Source: Myroides fluvii (GTDB taxonomy: Bacteria > Bacteroidota > Bacteroidia > Flavobacteriales > Flavobacteriaceae). Taken from it: a DNA stretch of 64,000 nucleotides. Position numbers and translations under genes: made by a program. Below, in pieces: positions 17,020-26,213 of this stretch. The stretch lies in the NCBI RefSeq assembly GCF_009792295.1, contig NZ_CP039934.1, forward strand, positions 3,702,905 to 3,766,904. Direction: 5' to 3'. Each line of letters opens with the position of its first letter. The stretch's first letter is position 1. The notes under the pieces are model-generated. The model did not search any database and was not told the DNA's origin. It worked only from the letters and a program-made list of their open reading frames with translations.

Positions 17020-17544
17020 TTATAAAGAAAAATTATACCCTACACGCAAAGCAAGGAAATTCGTTTGATCAACAAGTTGATAGCGTAGCCCTAAATCCCA
17101 ATCTCCAAATTCATAACCACCACCTAAGCCAACTGAAAACTTTGTTGCCGAATTCGTTCCAGATGCACCGTCAAATAGACCTGCTACTCCTTTTACATTC
17201 ACTTTTGATTGCAAAAAAGCAACCCCCACCTGAGGTTCAGCATAGAAGCCACCAAATGTATGGCGATAGCCAAATTGAAGAGGAATCATGCCTACATGTC
17301 CACTAACAAACGTATCGCTTTTTACACCAAAATGGATATATCCCAGTGTAGCTGTTAGATCAGCATCCGCATTTAATCCATAAAAGACCTTAGCTGAGGC
17401 ACCAAAACCAGTAGCGTAGACATCGCCAAAAGTTCCCATAGGCAAGGCTAACTCCGCACCGATGCCCAACTTTCGAAATCCTTCTTGCGCTTGTACCGTA
17501 TTAAAAAGCAATACAGCAATCATTAAAGTATATATATATTTCAT
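17020..17544 (-). CDS. Outer-membrane beta-barrel protein (porin family)
   Basis: 174 aa. Signal peptide MKYIYTLMIAVLLFNTVQAQ. The mature chain shows alternating hydrophobic and polar strands with Gly/aromatic girdles (GIGAELALPMGTFGDVYATG; HVGMIPLQFGYRHTFGGFYA; FSVGLGGGYEFGDWDLGLRY), ending with the aromatic terminal residue run LRVGYNFSL that the BAM machinery recognises. It matches the OMP_b-brl size class, about eight strands. Located among four lipoprotein genes; it may serve as a membrane anchor or export partner for them. Confidence 0.85.
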   Translation of the reverse strand: MKYIYTLMIAVLLFNTVQAQEGFRKLGIGAELALPMGTFGDVYATGFGASAKVFYGLNADADLTATLGYIHFGVKSDTFVSGHVGMIPLQFGYRHTFGGFYAEPQVGVAFLQSKVNVKGVAGLFDGASGTNSATKFSVGLGGGYEFGDWDLGLRYQLVDQTNFLALRVGYNFSL

Positions 17545-17599
17545 TCTATTTCGTATTTGTATGTTTCGTTTTTTTATTTTAATAAGTTAAATTCTAATG

Positions 17600-18832
17600 C
17601 TATAGCGTTTTACAATCCTCTAATCCTGCTTGATTGACATTGTTATAGGTAATGCGTTCTCCACCTGTTAATACACTAGGTTGCTGTTGATAGAGAACAC
17701 AAGAAAATATACCTTCAAAATGCGTATCTTCAAGTGATAGTCTACTATTTTTATCAAGTGCTACTGCTCCCCTATACAAATGATATGCTTTAGGATTTCC
17801 TCCTGCATGTAGGATTTCAACATGTTTAAGTTGGTTGTTTGGGCTAGAATTATGATAAATAATATTACCCCAACTTCCTGCTGCTGCCGTTTCTCCTCTT
17901 ATTATAATTTTTTCATCCGCCGTTCCAACAGCTTTTAAGCTTCCCTTAACCACAATTCGCTTATCTGCAGCCATCTCGATAACTGTACCTTTTTCTATTG
18001 TTAAATTACCTTCTTTACCAACCTCAAAATTAAAAAGGCCACGAACTAAATACGGAACAGATAGTTTACTCATTGTCTGTGTACCTGAAATGGCTAATTG
18101 ACTTGAAACCTCTACTTTATTCGAACTATTATCGATAAACCTATTATCTCCTTTTAACAACCCTAAATAAGCCATAGTTAATTGCAAAGGCTTCTCATTT
18201 TCTTTAAATGTATTTGTTTCAATGATTGTTTGAGCTTCATTCGTTGTATAATAAAGACTTACCCCCCATCCTTTACAATGCTGTACTAGGTTATTGGTGA
18301 ACCGTAAACTCGATTGTGCTCCTATTACTATCCCACCTACTTCATTTGTTGCTTTAGAAATAGCTTTTCCACCAGCATATTCTATAATGGTATGAGTCAT
18401 CTCATTTTTAGGATCATTGGTAGCGAAGAAAATCCCTCCCCAAGACCCTCTTTTTTTATCTACACCTGTAAACGTAATTGGCTTATCTGTTGTTCCTATT
18501 GCTTGCAAAGAGCCCTCTCTGGTTATCCAAAACCCTGTATCTGTTTCAAAAGCGATTACAACACCAGGTTCAATAGAGACATTATTTTCAATATTCAAAT
18601 GACAAGTCACCACATAATCAACTGGAGCATTTGGATTATCTCTTAAAACAGCATCGGGATTTTTACTAAAATAATTACAGTCCAATACAATTGGAGGCTC
18701 TACCTCTATCGGATTAGCCTCTTTAGCATCAGTCGCTTGCTCTTCCACACTACAACCTACTACTAAAAGACCTAAAGCTAAAAGCCCTATAGTATAAAAA
18801 GGGGTAGCTTTCTTTTTTACGCGTTTCATCAT
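17600..18832 (-). CDS. Lipoprotein with right-handed beta-helix repeats
   Basis: 410 aa. Signal sequence with lipobox GLLVVGCSVEEQ. Two blocks of parallel beta-helix-like repeats are visible: NIENNVSIEPGVVIAFETDT followed by GSLQAIGTTDKPITFTGVD, then later NLTIEKGTVIEMAADKRIVV with GSLKAVGTADEKIIIRGE. These are the same ~100-residue module duplicated. WGGIFFATNDPKNEMTHTII and WGNIIYHNSSPNNQLKHVEI are the matching second rungs. Such proteins bind or process polysaccharides or act as adhesins; no polysaccharide-lyase catalytic set is evident. First gene of the operon 18832 to 14264. Confidence 0.82.
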   Translation of the reverse strand: MMKRVKKKATPFYTIGLLALGLLVVGCSVEEQATDAKEANPIEVEPPIVLDCNYFSKNPDAVLRDNPNAPVDYVVTCHLNIENNVSIEPGVVIAFETDTGFWITREGSLQAIGTTDKPITFTGVDKKRGSWGGIFFATNDPKNEMTHTIIEYAGGKAISKATNEVGGIVIGAQSSLRFTNNLVQHCKGWGVSLYYTTNEAQTIIETNTFKENEKPLQLTMAYLGLLKGDNRFIDNSSNKVEVSSQLAISGTQTMSKLSVPYLVRGLFNFEVGKEGNLTIEKGTVIEMAADKRIVVKGSLKAVGTADEKIIIRGETAAAGSWGNIIYHNSSPNNQLKHVEILHAGGNPKAYHLYRGAVALDKNSRLSLEDTHFEGIFSCVLYQQQPSVLTGGERITYNNVNQAGLEDCKTL

Positions 18833-19409
18833 GTTTATTGATCATTTTAAGTTTTACGTTTTTCTTGAGAAATATCAACACACTGAGACTATGGATCACA
18901 ACAGTTGAACTATTCTTCTCCTAGTTAATAGCAAAAATTAAAAAAGGTAAACATGATTTATTCTTTTTTTTCTATTCAAATTGAGAAACCCGCAAGAACA
19001 ACCACTTTAAACAAATCACAACCTATTAACTACCAATACAATACAAAAAAACATAAGAGTCATATGAACTAACAAAAAAGAATCAAAAAAAGATAATTAA
19101 CCATCATCAGCAAAGGATGTATAACCGAACCAATTACATTGTACTAGTCCAATGACTGTTGTTTAACTTCTACTTCTAAACTGTTCGTGCTATTAATACG
19201 CCTATATTATTTTTTAATACCTAGGAAAATGAGTAGAATAAAGCAAGCGCACCAATCTTTTGTGCTAGGGAACACAAGTAGATTTTATACCAAACGACAT
19301 CTTCTTTTCAAAAACTGAACCTTACCTTTCTTTTCTATTTTAAAAAGCTTGATATAAGCTATCATTTTAGCTATTTTTACAAAATAAATAACACCTAAAA
19401 CAAAGAAAT
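18833..19409. other. Divergent intergenic region
   Basis: 577 bp between the minus-strand lipoprotein operon and the plus-strand BCCT transporter. It is AT-rich with no credible gene; it must carry promoters for both units, and the plus-strand one is listed separately. Nothing else was seen. Confidence 0.6.
19349..19379 (+). promoter_or_regulatory. Predicted promoter of the BCCT transporter
   Basis: TTG at 19349-19351, a 20-bp spacer, then TATTTTTA at 19372-19379, close to the flavobacterial TTG-N19/20-TAnnTTTG pattern. The ATG is 31 bp downstream of the -7 box. Confidence 0.5.
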
Positions 19410-21425
19410 ATGTCTTTTTTCCCAAAAATAAGAACAACCTTAAGCAAAGGAGTTATTCTGCCTAGCTTATTATTCATTGTTGGAATAAGTCTGCTAGCTG
19501 CTGTATTACCGAGCCAAACCAACCAACTGCTAAATAGTATTAAAAATTTCATTTTTATCAATCTGAATGGGGTATACGTTTGGTCTGTAACAGCATTTAT
19601 ACTCTTTCTCATTTACTTGATGTTTAGTAAATACGGTACGATTAAACTCGGAAGTAATAATAGCAAACCTGAATACTCTTTTTTCTCTTGGATTTCAATG
19701 CTATTTGCAGCAGGAATGGGAATCGGTCTAATGTATTTTAGTGTAGCAGAACCCATCCAACATTTTTCAAATGAGGCCTTTAGTGAGCATACGGTCGTAC
19801 AACGCGCTAGAGATGCTCAAATGTATACCTTCTTTCACTGGGGAATTCACGCTTGGGCTATCTATGCCATAGTGGGATTAGCACTGTCTTATTTTGCTTA
19901 CCGATATAAACTTCCACTATCCCTTAGAAGTTGCTTCTATCCCTTGTTAAAAGATAGGATAAAGGGAAAATGGGGAAATACAATTGATGTTTTTGCGCTT
20001 TGCAGTACTTTTTTTGGTATTACCACTACGTTGGGTTTTGGAGTTGTTCAAATAAACTCTGGTCTTCAGCAATTGGGAATCGTTCCAGAAAATAATTTCA
20101 TCTATCAAATACTCATTGTAGCTGTCTTGGTATCTTTGTCCATTATTTCTGCTGTAAGCGGTTTAGACAAAGGGGTAAAACTACTAAGCAGTATTAATAT
20201 TATTGCCGTTGTGATTTTATTGCTTTTCGTATTAATCTTAGGACCAACTGTCTATTTGATTGGAAGCTTTACAGAAGGAATAGGACATTATATTACCAAT
20301 TTTTTCAATCTAACATTTAACACACACGCTTTCGATGAAAAAACCCAACCCTGGTTTTATGATTGGACTATTTTATATTGGGCATGGTGGATCTCTTGGT
20401 CTCCTTATGTAGGACTCTTTATAGCCAAAATTTCAAAAGGGAGAACCATAAAAGAATATATCGCAGCTGTATTACTCTTACCCACCTTATTTAACTTTAT
20501 TTGGATGTCGGTATTTGGAAATAGCGCCATTTGGTTTGATATGCACATCGCAAATGGAGCTTTAAGCGCTATTGCTAGTAATCCTGATGTTTTGATGTTT
20601 AAATTCTTAGATTATTTACCGCTAAGCCAAATTACTAGTTTTCTAACCATTTTAATTATTATTATATTTTTTGTCACATCGGCTGATTCTGGGATGTATG
20701 TTATGAATAGTATTGCTACAAAAAATGCTAAAATATCACCCAAATGGCAAACCATTGGCTGGGGTATCTTATTAGCTACCCTATCGTTGTTGCTTTTAAA
20801 TGCAGGAGGACTCGCTGCTTTACAAAGCATGACACTTATTACGGCTCTTCCATTTTCAATAATTATGCTTTTGTTTATTATCAGCTTAATTAAAGCTTTA
20901 ACCATTGACCAAAAATATTATGACACTGATTTTTCTAGTACAACAATTACTTGGTCTGGAGACACGTGGAAAGAAAGACTAAAACAAATTGTTTCATTTG
21001 ATGATAAACAAACCGTACATGAATTTATTGACACCACAGTAAAAAAAGCGTTTGAAGATCTCGAAGCAGAATTTGCAAAAAATAATATCGATGCCAAAAT
21101 TAACAGGTATGATCATCCTTATAAACTGGAAATAGAAATTAAACACGATCTTATCAACAACTTCATTTATGGAGTGAAAACAGAATCTAAAATTGTTGCA
21201 GACTACCTATTAGCTGAAGATAACTTACCCGATGTAGATTCCAATAAAACATTTTATCCCATGTCTTACTTTGGTGATCAACGTCAAGGGTATGATGTTC
21301 ATATTTTCACTAAAAATGAACTTATTTCAGATGTGCTAAAACACTATGAGCGCTTTATTGAAATTATCTCAGAAAACAAAAACGAAATGTTTGTAAGTAG
21401 TAATACAAATCATAAACTTCGATAA
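19410..21425 (+). CDS. BCCT family betaine/carnitine/choline transporter
   Basis: 671 aa with about 12 membrane helices. Family signatures are plain: AAGMGIGLMYFSVAEPIQHF near residue 100, the aromatic substrate box ILYWAWWISWSPYVGLFIAK near 330, then ISKGRTIKEY. It imports compatible solutes with Na+ or H+. The ~150-residue hydrophilic C-terminal tail (from ~510, KERLKQIVSFDDKQTVHEFI) is longer than in minimal BCCTs and resembles the extended tail of BetT-type proteins, where it senses osmolality. It neighbours NhaA and DUF389 genes, suggesting a salt-adaptation cluster. The symbol betT would be plausible but the substrate is unproven. Confidence 0.92.
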   Translation: MSFFPKIRTTLSKGVILPSLLFIVGISLLAAVLPSQTNQLLNSIKNFIFINLNGVYVWSVTAFILFLIYLMFSKYGTIKLGSNNSKPEYSFFSWISMLFAAGMGIGLMYFSVAEPIQHFSNEAFSEHTVVQRARDAQMYTFFHWGIHAWAIYAIVGLALSYFAYRYKLPLSLRSCFYPLLKDRIKGKWGNTIDVFALCSTFFGITTTLGFGVVQINSGLQQLGIVPENNFIYQILIVAVLVSLSIISAVSGLDKGVKLLSSINIIAVVILLLFVLILGPTVYLIGSFTEGIGHYITNFFNLTFNTHAFDEKTQPWFYDWTILYWAWWISWSPYVGLFIAKISKGRTIKEYIAAVLLLPTLFNFIWMSVFGNSAIWFDMHIANGALSAIASNPDVLMFKFLDYLPLSQITSFLTILIIIIFFVTSADSGMYVMNSIATKNAKISPKWQTIGWGILLATLSLLLLNAGGLAALQSMTLITALPFSIIMLLFIISLIKALTIDQKYYDTDFSSTTITWSGDTWKERLKQIVSFDDKQTVHEFIDTTVKKAFEDLEAEFAKNNIDAKINRYDHPYKLEIEIKHDLINNFIYGVKTESKIVADYLLAEDNLPDVDSNKTFYPMSYFGDQRQGYDVHIFTKNELISDVLKHYERFIEIISENKNEMFVSSNTNHKLR

Positions 21426-21432
21426 AAAAAAC

Positions 21433-21473
21433 AATCCCATGTAAAGTTAATCTTTCACATGGGATTATTTTTT
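21433..21473. terminator. Bidirectional terminator between BCCT and DUF389 genes
   Basis: Inverted repeat AATCCCATGTAAAG (21433-21446) and CTTTCACATGGGATT (21452-21466), near-perfect, followed by ATTTTTTT on the plus strand and preceded by an A-run that serves as a T-tract on the minus strand. It lies between convergent genes. Confidence 0.85.
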
Positions 21474-21489
21474 ATACGGTTAACCTCTT

Positions 21490-22824
21490 CTATTTTATTG
21501 GACGATTCACCTGGCCTATTAGGGGTTTATTGCCCTGAACAAGTAGTATACTATCCGCTTTTAAGCGTGTTTTTAACCAATCATTGAGCAGTTTACCATC
21601 TATTGGAACTTCTTCTTCTTTTTGATTATAAAGAATCAACCAATCCAGTCTAATACTATCAGTATTGCTATATCGTTCTACTTTTCCTATTGATACTTCT
21701 GTTAAGCTGGGAAAAAGTATAGTAATTTCATTGATTAGATTAGGCTCATTCACTTTATATTTAGCTAATTCTTTTTTTAAGTCATTAATGATGATATCTT
21801 TCTCTGCAAACGATCGATCTTGTTTACTGAGTTCATTTAAAATTTCTGATTTAATATCCTTTTCATCTTGTTTAAATGTAAGCGCTACATTGTCTAGACC
21901 TCTTTCTTTTAATAACCTATTGTACAGTAAGACATTATCTTCCGTTAATTTTTTATCTAAAAACGCTAGCTCTACTTTTTTAGGTGTAGTGTTGTAATTA
22001 ATTCTCTTATAAATCACAGTATACCCTCGATCAATAAACTCAGAATCAATAAACGCCTCAACCGTTTTGGTAAATTTCTTTTCTTGAAACAAAGTATAAG
22101 CCAAGTAGAAACTAGGTATAATCATCACTACAATCAACAAACTTATGCCATAGCGTATGCGTCTTTCTTTCTGAGTATCTAAAGTAGATGCTATTGGGTA
22201 TTTTAAATACTTAATCACTAAAAAAGTAGCAATGCAAATAAAAAAGCAGTTAATAGTATACAAATAAAAAGCTCCGAAAAAGTAACTAATATTAAATGTA
22301 GCTAAGCCATAGCCGGCTGTACATAACGGAGGCATTAAGGCAGTAGCGATAGCAACTCCTGGTATAGGATTTCCTTTCTCAACTCTTGTAATAGAAATAA
22401 CCCCTACAAGACCTCCAAAAAACGCAATCAAAACATCGTAAATTGTCGGAGAAGTACGAGCTAACAATTCAGACTGAACATCCTTAAAAGGACTGATATA
22501 GAAATAAATAGCAGAGACTAACAAACTAACAATGGTAGCGATGACTAAGTTTTTTATTGCGATTTTAAGCAATAAAAAATTATACGTTCCCAAGGCAAAT
22601 CCTGCCCCTACAATTGGTCCCATCAAAGGCGATATTAACATCGCTCCAATAATTACAGCTGTTGAATTTACATTTAGCCCTACTGATGCAATAATAATGG
22701 CGCAAGCTAAAATCCATAAATTAGCTCCTTTAAAAGTAATATTAGCTCTAATATTTTCTAGAACTTTCTCCCCTTTCTCTTCTCCTTTATGAAGGTTGAT
22801 GTAATCAAAAAACCTAGTTGTCAT
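21490..22824 (-). CDS. DUF389 / TIGR00341 family membrane protein
   Basis: 444 aa. After a short cytoplasmic lead (EKVLENIRANITFKGANLWI) comes the conserved TIGR00341 membrane core: VNSTAVIIGAMLISPLMGPI, SLLVSAIYFYISPFKD, GVISITRVEKGNPIPGVAIA and TALMPPLCTAGYGLATFNIS. It has about six helices, then a long C-terminal soluble region (~250-444). The family is widespread but its substrate is not established. The start lies inside the 3' end of nhaA (11-bp overlap), so it is translated from the same message; a link to ion homeostasis is inferred from that. Confidence 0.88.
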   Translation of the reverse strand: MTTRFFDYINLHKGEEKGEKVLENIRANITFKGANLWILACAIIIASVGLNVNSTAVIIGAMLISPLMGPIVGAGFALGTYNFLLLKIAIKNLVIATIVSLLVSAIYFYISPFKDVQSELLARTSPTIYDVLIAFFGGLVGVISITRVEKGNPIPGVAIATALMPPLCTAGYGLATFNISYFFGAFYLYTINCFFICIATFLVIKYLKYPIASTLDTQKERRIRYGISLLIVVMIIPSFYLAYTLFQEKKFTKTVEAFIDSEFIDRGYTVIYKRINYNTTPKKVELAFLDKKLTEDNVLLYNRLLKERGLDNVALTFKQDEKDIKSEILNELSKQDRSFAEKDIIINDLKKELAKYKVNEPNLINEITILFPSLTEVSIGKVERYSNTDSIRLDWLILYNQKEEEVPIDGKLLNDWLKTRLKADSILLVQGNKPLIGQVNRPIK

Positions 22825-24154
22825 CTGCTATCGTTTTACTTGCTTTGCTCAAAACGCAGTAGCCTATCACTCCCCCAATTATAGAAGCAACAAAAATACC
22901 AATCTTGGCTTGAGTCATATATTCCTCACTTGTAAAGGCTAATGAAGTTACAAATAAAGACATGGTAAAACCAATCGCTGCAAGAAGACTTAATCCAAAA
23001 AGATTTTTAATATTCATCCCTTCAGGAAAAGGAGCTACTTTTAATTTGACTAAAACAACTGTAAACCCCACTACTCCAACTACCTTTCCAACCAATAAGC
23101 CAAGGGCTACTCCAAGGGCTACGTTTGTACTAAACAAAAGGTCAAAATCAATAGCTAAAGACACACCAGCATTGGCTAAAGCGAAAATAGGAATGATTAA
23201 AAAAGTAACCATAGGATGCATCATATGCTCTAATCGCTGTAAAGGTGGTGTCGCAGAAGCACTGCTCTTTTCTATTTCTTCCAAAATATGCAACTGCTCA
23301 TTCGTTAAGGTCGGTTTGGTATTATCGGGATCGATTGCTTTGAATTTACCTAAAAGTCCCTCTATTTTTTCACTAAATACTTGTTCACTAATTCTAACAT
23401 TAGCCGGAATTGTAAAAGCGGCTAATACCGCTGCAATAGTAGCGTGAACACCAGATAGTAAAAACGCTGTCCATACGCCCCCTATGCCTAAAATAGCATA
23501 AAAAAGTATAGATCTAACGCCCAATTTATTACCTAAATACATGATAACCAATATAGAAGCACCTAGTACTAAATGTAAAGTTGAAATCTCAGAAGTATAA
23601 AAGAATGCAATAACAAGTACAGCTCCTAGATCATCAACAATCGCTAAAGCCGTTAAAAATACTTTTAGTGTTAGCGGAATTCTACTTCCCAACAAATAAA
23701 GTACCCCTAAAGCAAATGCAATATCCGTTGCCATAGGAATTCCCCAACCATTAGACATCTCTCCACTTGGGTTTAAAACAAAGTAAATAGCTGCAGGAAC
23801 AACCATTCCTCCTAATGCTGCTCCAATAGGTAACATTGCCTTTCTTGGATTCGATAACTCTCCTCCTACAATTTCTCTTTTCAGCTCTAAGCCTACCACA
23901 AAAAAGAAAATAGCCATCAATCCATCGTTAATCCAATGATGTAAACTATATTCGAAAAAACTATTTCCAGCCCATTGAAAACCAAATTTATACGCTAAAA
24001 TATGATGATAATATTCTTTTAAAGAGGTATTGGCTAATATAAGCGCTATAATTACACTTAATCCTAATACCATACCACCTGACTTTTCTTGTTTAATAAA
24101 TCGTTGTACGGGTGATATCATCCTCTCAATTGGGGTCTGATCTAACTGCCTCAT
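22814..24154 (-). CDS. nhaA: Na+/H+ antiporter NhaA
   Basis: 446 aa, slightly longer than E. coli NhaA (388) because of a loop insert at ~250-295 (KFKAIDPDNTKPTLTNEQLH). The transport core is conserved: MATDIAFALGVLYLLG with Asp144, and LTALAIVDDLGAVLVIAFFY with Asp174-Asp175, equivalent to E. coli Asp133 and Asp163-Asp164. It exchanges cytoplasmic Na+ or Li+ for external H+ across the inner membrane. First gene of a two-gene operon with the DUF389 protein. Confidence 0.95.
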   Translation of the reverse strand: MRQLDQTPIERMISPVQRFIKQEKSGGMVLGLSVIIALILANTSLKEYYHHILAYKFGFQWAGNSFFEYSLHHWINDGLMAIFFFVVGLELKREIVGGELSNPRKAMLPIGAALGGMVVPAAIYFVLNPSGEMSNGWGIPMATDIAFALGVLYLLGSRIPLTLKVFLTALAIVDDLGAVLVIAFFYTSEISTLHLVLGASILVIMYLGNKLGVRSILFYAILGIGGVWTAFLLSGVHATIAAVLAAFTIPANVRISEQVFSEKIEGLLGKFKAIDPDNTKPTLTNEQLHILEEIEKSSASATPPLQRLEHMMHPMVTFLIIPIFALANAGVSLAIDFDLLFSTNVALGVALGLLVGKVVGVVGFTVVLVKLKVAPFPEGMNIKNLFGLSLLAAIGFTMSLFVTSLAFTSEEYMTQAKIGIFVASIIGGVIGYCVLSKASKTIADDN

Positions 24155-24690
24155 AAAAATAATCCTTCTTTTTTAATGTTATAACTAGTTTACATTTTCA
24201 AAAATAAAAAATTAATTTTGCTAGCTACTATAGAACAGCTCTTTCTATGAATTATCAATCATATTTAACTTTTTTAATATTTTAACTGTACTTATAACTC
24301 AATCAAAATACAGTTTAATTCTGTATTCATAAATCATGAAAAGAGAGCGTACAAGGCAATATTATCCCCTTATCTGACCTGATTGGTGTTTTTTCACTCC
24401 CTGAATTTCCCCGTATAAGGATCAATTTCTTATTTTATCTCCTTTTTTTCGCATTTATCCTTGGGTATTTTCAACAATCTTTTTGATAGACTTATGAAAA
24501 AAAGGGACAACCCACAAAAGAGGGCACTGAAAAAGTTCCTTTTCGGTAAAATAAGGTCTCAATAAGAGGTAAACTATATAGCGAATTGCTTTTATAGTTT
24601 ACCTCTTTCTATTTATCTTTATTTTTTAAACTAGTAATTGTTTTACCAACTGTTAGCTTCTCAACAGTGTAAACTTGGTAACTTTTATTC
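24155..24690. other. Intergenic region with a strong hairpin and possible IS end
   Basis: It holds the nhaA upstream region (a small inverted repeat AATACAG-N7-CTGTATT at 24307-24327 may be an operator). A GGGCACTGAAAAAGT segment near 24523 resembles terminal inverted repeats of IS1182-family elements, which fits the transposase remnant that follows. A perfect hairpin is listed separately. Confidence 0.45.
24564..24607 (+). terminator. Perfect 15-bp hairpin before IS1182 remnant
   Basis: AAGAGGTAAACTATA (24564-24578) and its exact complement at 24593-24607 with a 14-nt loop, followed by a T-rich stretch. It may terminate readthrough into the insertion sequence, or be part of the element. Confidence 0.55.
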
Positions 24691-25240
24691 TTGAGTTCTT
24701 ACTCAGGTTTATATGATCTTATCGTTCCAAAAGATAAGATCTTACGCAAGATTAATGTTTTAGTAGATTTCTCTTTTGCACATGATGAGCTTATTACTAA
24801 GTATTGCTTAGACAATGGTCGTACAGCTGAGTCTCCTATAAAACTTTTTAAGTATCAACTAAAAAAAACTATGATATTTCGGATGTTGCTGTTGTAGAAC
24901 GTTCTCGATTTGATATGTCATTAAAATACTTTTTAGGGATGGCTCCTGAAGAAGATGTAATCAATGCTAGTATCTTACTAAGTTTAGAAAACTAAGGTTA
25001 TCGGATACTGATTTATTAAAACTACTTATAGGAGAAACAGTTCGTTTAGCTATAAGCAAAGAGATTATAAAATCCAAAGCAATTATAGTAGATGCTACTC
25101 ACAGTGTTAATAGATCTCATCCATTTTCAGCTATAGAAGCTTTAAAGATGCGTAGTAGACAATTATGTACAGTCTTATATGATATCGATGAGAAGATCAA
25201 GGAAAGCTTACCAAATAAAAATGAGGATTTCATAATTTAA
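24691..25240 (+). pseudogene. IS1182 family transposase, degenerate N-terminal fragment
   Basis: Frame 1 gives SSYSGLYDLIVPKDKILRKI and VDFSFAHDELITKYCLDNGR, the conserved start of IS1182-type transposases. The reading then shifts near 24865 to YDISDVAVVERSRFDMSLKY and FLGMAPEEDVINAS, and again near 24990 to TDLLKLLIGETVRLAISKEI and IKSKAIIVDATHSVNRS (the first catalytic Asp region, IIVDATH). It stops being alignable near 25240. At least two frameshifts, stops, and loss of the C-terminal half mean it is inactive. Boundaries are approximate. Confidence 0.8.
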
Positions 25241-25337
25241 CATTACTAATGATAGTAGCCCTTTTTCTTGTCACAATAAATCTTAATTTAGCTCTAAGAG
25301 CACGCACTAAAAACTCTAATTTCAAAAACATAACTAA

Positions 25338-26135
25338 TTGAAAAAAATCATTTCCTTAAAAAATAAAATTGAAAAAACGGCGCTAATAAAAGTTTCTCCT
25401 TTTAGGCAAGAAATTCGTAAAACAATTCCTCACAAACACAATAATTACTTCGAAATTATTTATTTAAGCAAGGGAACAGGCTTCCATACAATTGATCAAA
25501 CTGTATTTTCGATAACCCCTCCTACACTATTTTTTATACGAAAGGAACAAGTACATTTTTGGGATATTACAAGTGAACCTAAAGGCTTTGTAGTTCTATT
25601 AAAAAAAGAATTCTTACAAGCCTCCTTAGATTATAAATTAAGAGATCTCATTTTCCAATTAAATCCTTTTACTTGCATAAAAATAAATGAAACTCAAAAT
25701 ATCGATGCATTATTTCAACTACTTGTATCAGAGAAAGATTTCACTGTAACAGAAGGTATTCTAAAAGCATTATTGGCTAAGATTATAGCAACAGCTACTT
25801 CTTTTTCTACTTCCATCAGTCAAAGCGATACGATTACCTTGTTTCAAGATCTTTTAAAGCAAACAAATAATTTACACAACAGTGTTGCCTATTATGCTAA
25901 AAAACTTAAAATGTCACCACAAAATCTAAATGCTATCTGTCGTAAAACACTCCAACAACCCACATCTGAAATATTGGCAGAACATATTATTGGTGAAGCA
26001 AAAAGACAACTGCTATACACTGAAAATAGTATTAGTGAAATTGCTTTCAACCTAAACTTTAATGATTCTTCTTACTTCACAAAATACTTCAAGCGCTACG
26101 TGGGTATTACTCCTAAATCATTTCGAGAAATGTAA
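25338..26135 (+). CDS. AraC family transcriptional regulator
   Basis: 265 aa, apparently from a TTG start (MKKIISLKNKIEKTALIKV); no nearer ATG preserves the domain. The N-terminal cupin domain is seen in PHKHNNYFEIIYLSKGTGFH and FSITPPTLFFIRKEQVHFWD. The C-terminal AraC HTH has SVAYYAKKLKMSPQNLNAIC and ISEIAFNLNFNDSSYFTKYF, ending KRYVGITPKSFREM. It lies 78 bp upstream of chrA on the same strand and is a reasonable local activator of it; this is inference. Confidence 0.88.
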   Translation: MKKIISLKNKIEKTALIKVSPFRQEIRKTIPHKHNNYFEIIYLSKGTGFHTIDQTVFSITPPTLFFIRKEQVHFWDITSEPKGFVVLLKKEFLQASLDYKLRDLIFQLNPFTCIKINETQNIDALFQLLVSEKDFTVTEGILKALLAKIIATATSFSTSISQSDTITLFQDLLKQTNNLHNSVAYYAKKLKMSPQNLNAICRKTLQQPTSEILAEHIIGEAKRQLLYTENSISEIAFNLNFNDSSYFTKYFKRYVGITPKSFREM

Positions 26136-26213
26136 AGTGCCACTCTTTTTTCAAATTCACCCAATTTTAGCTTCTAATTATATCACATTTGTATCATTAA
26201 AAAGTTTTAAGAT

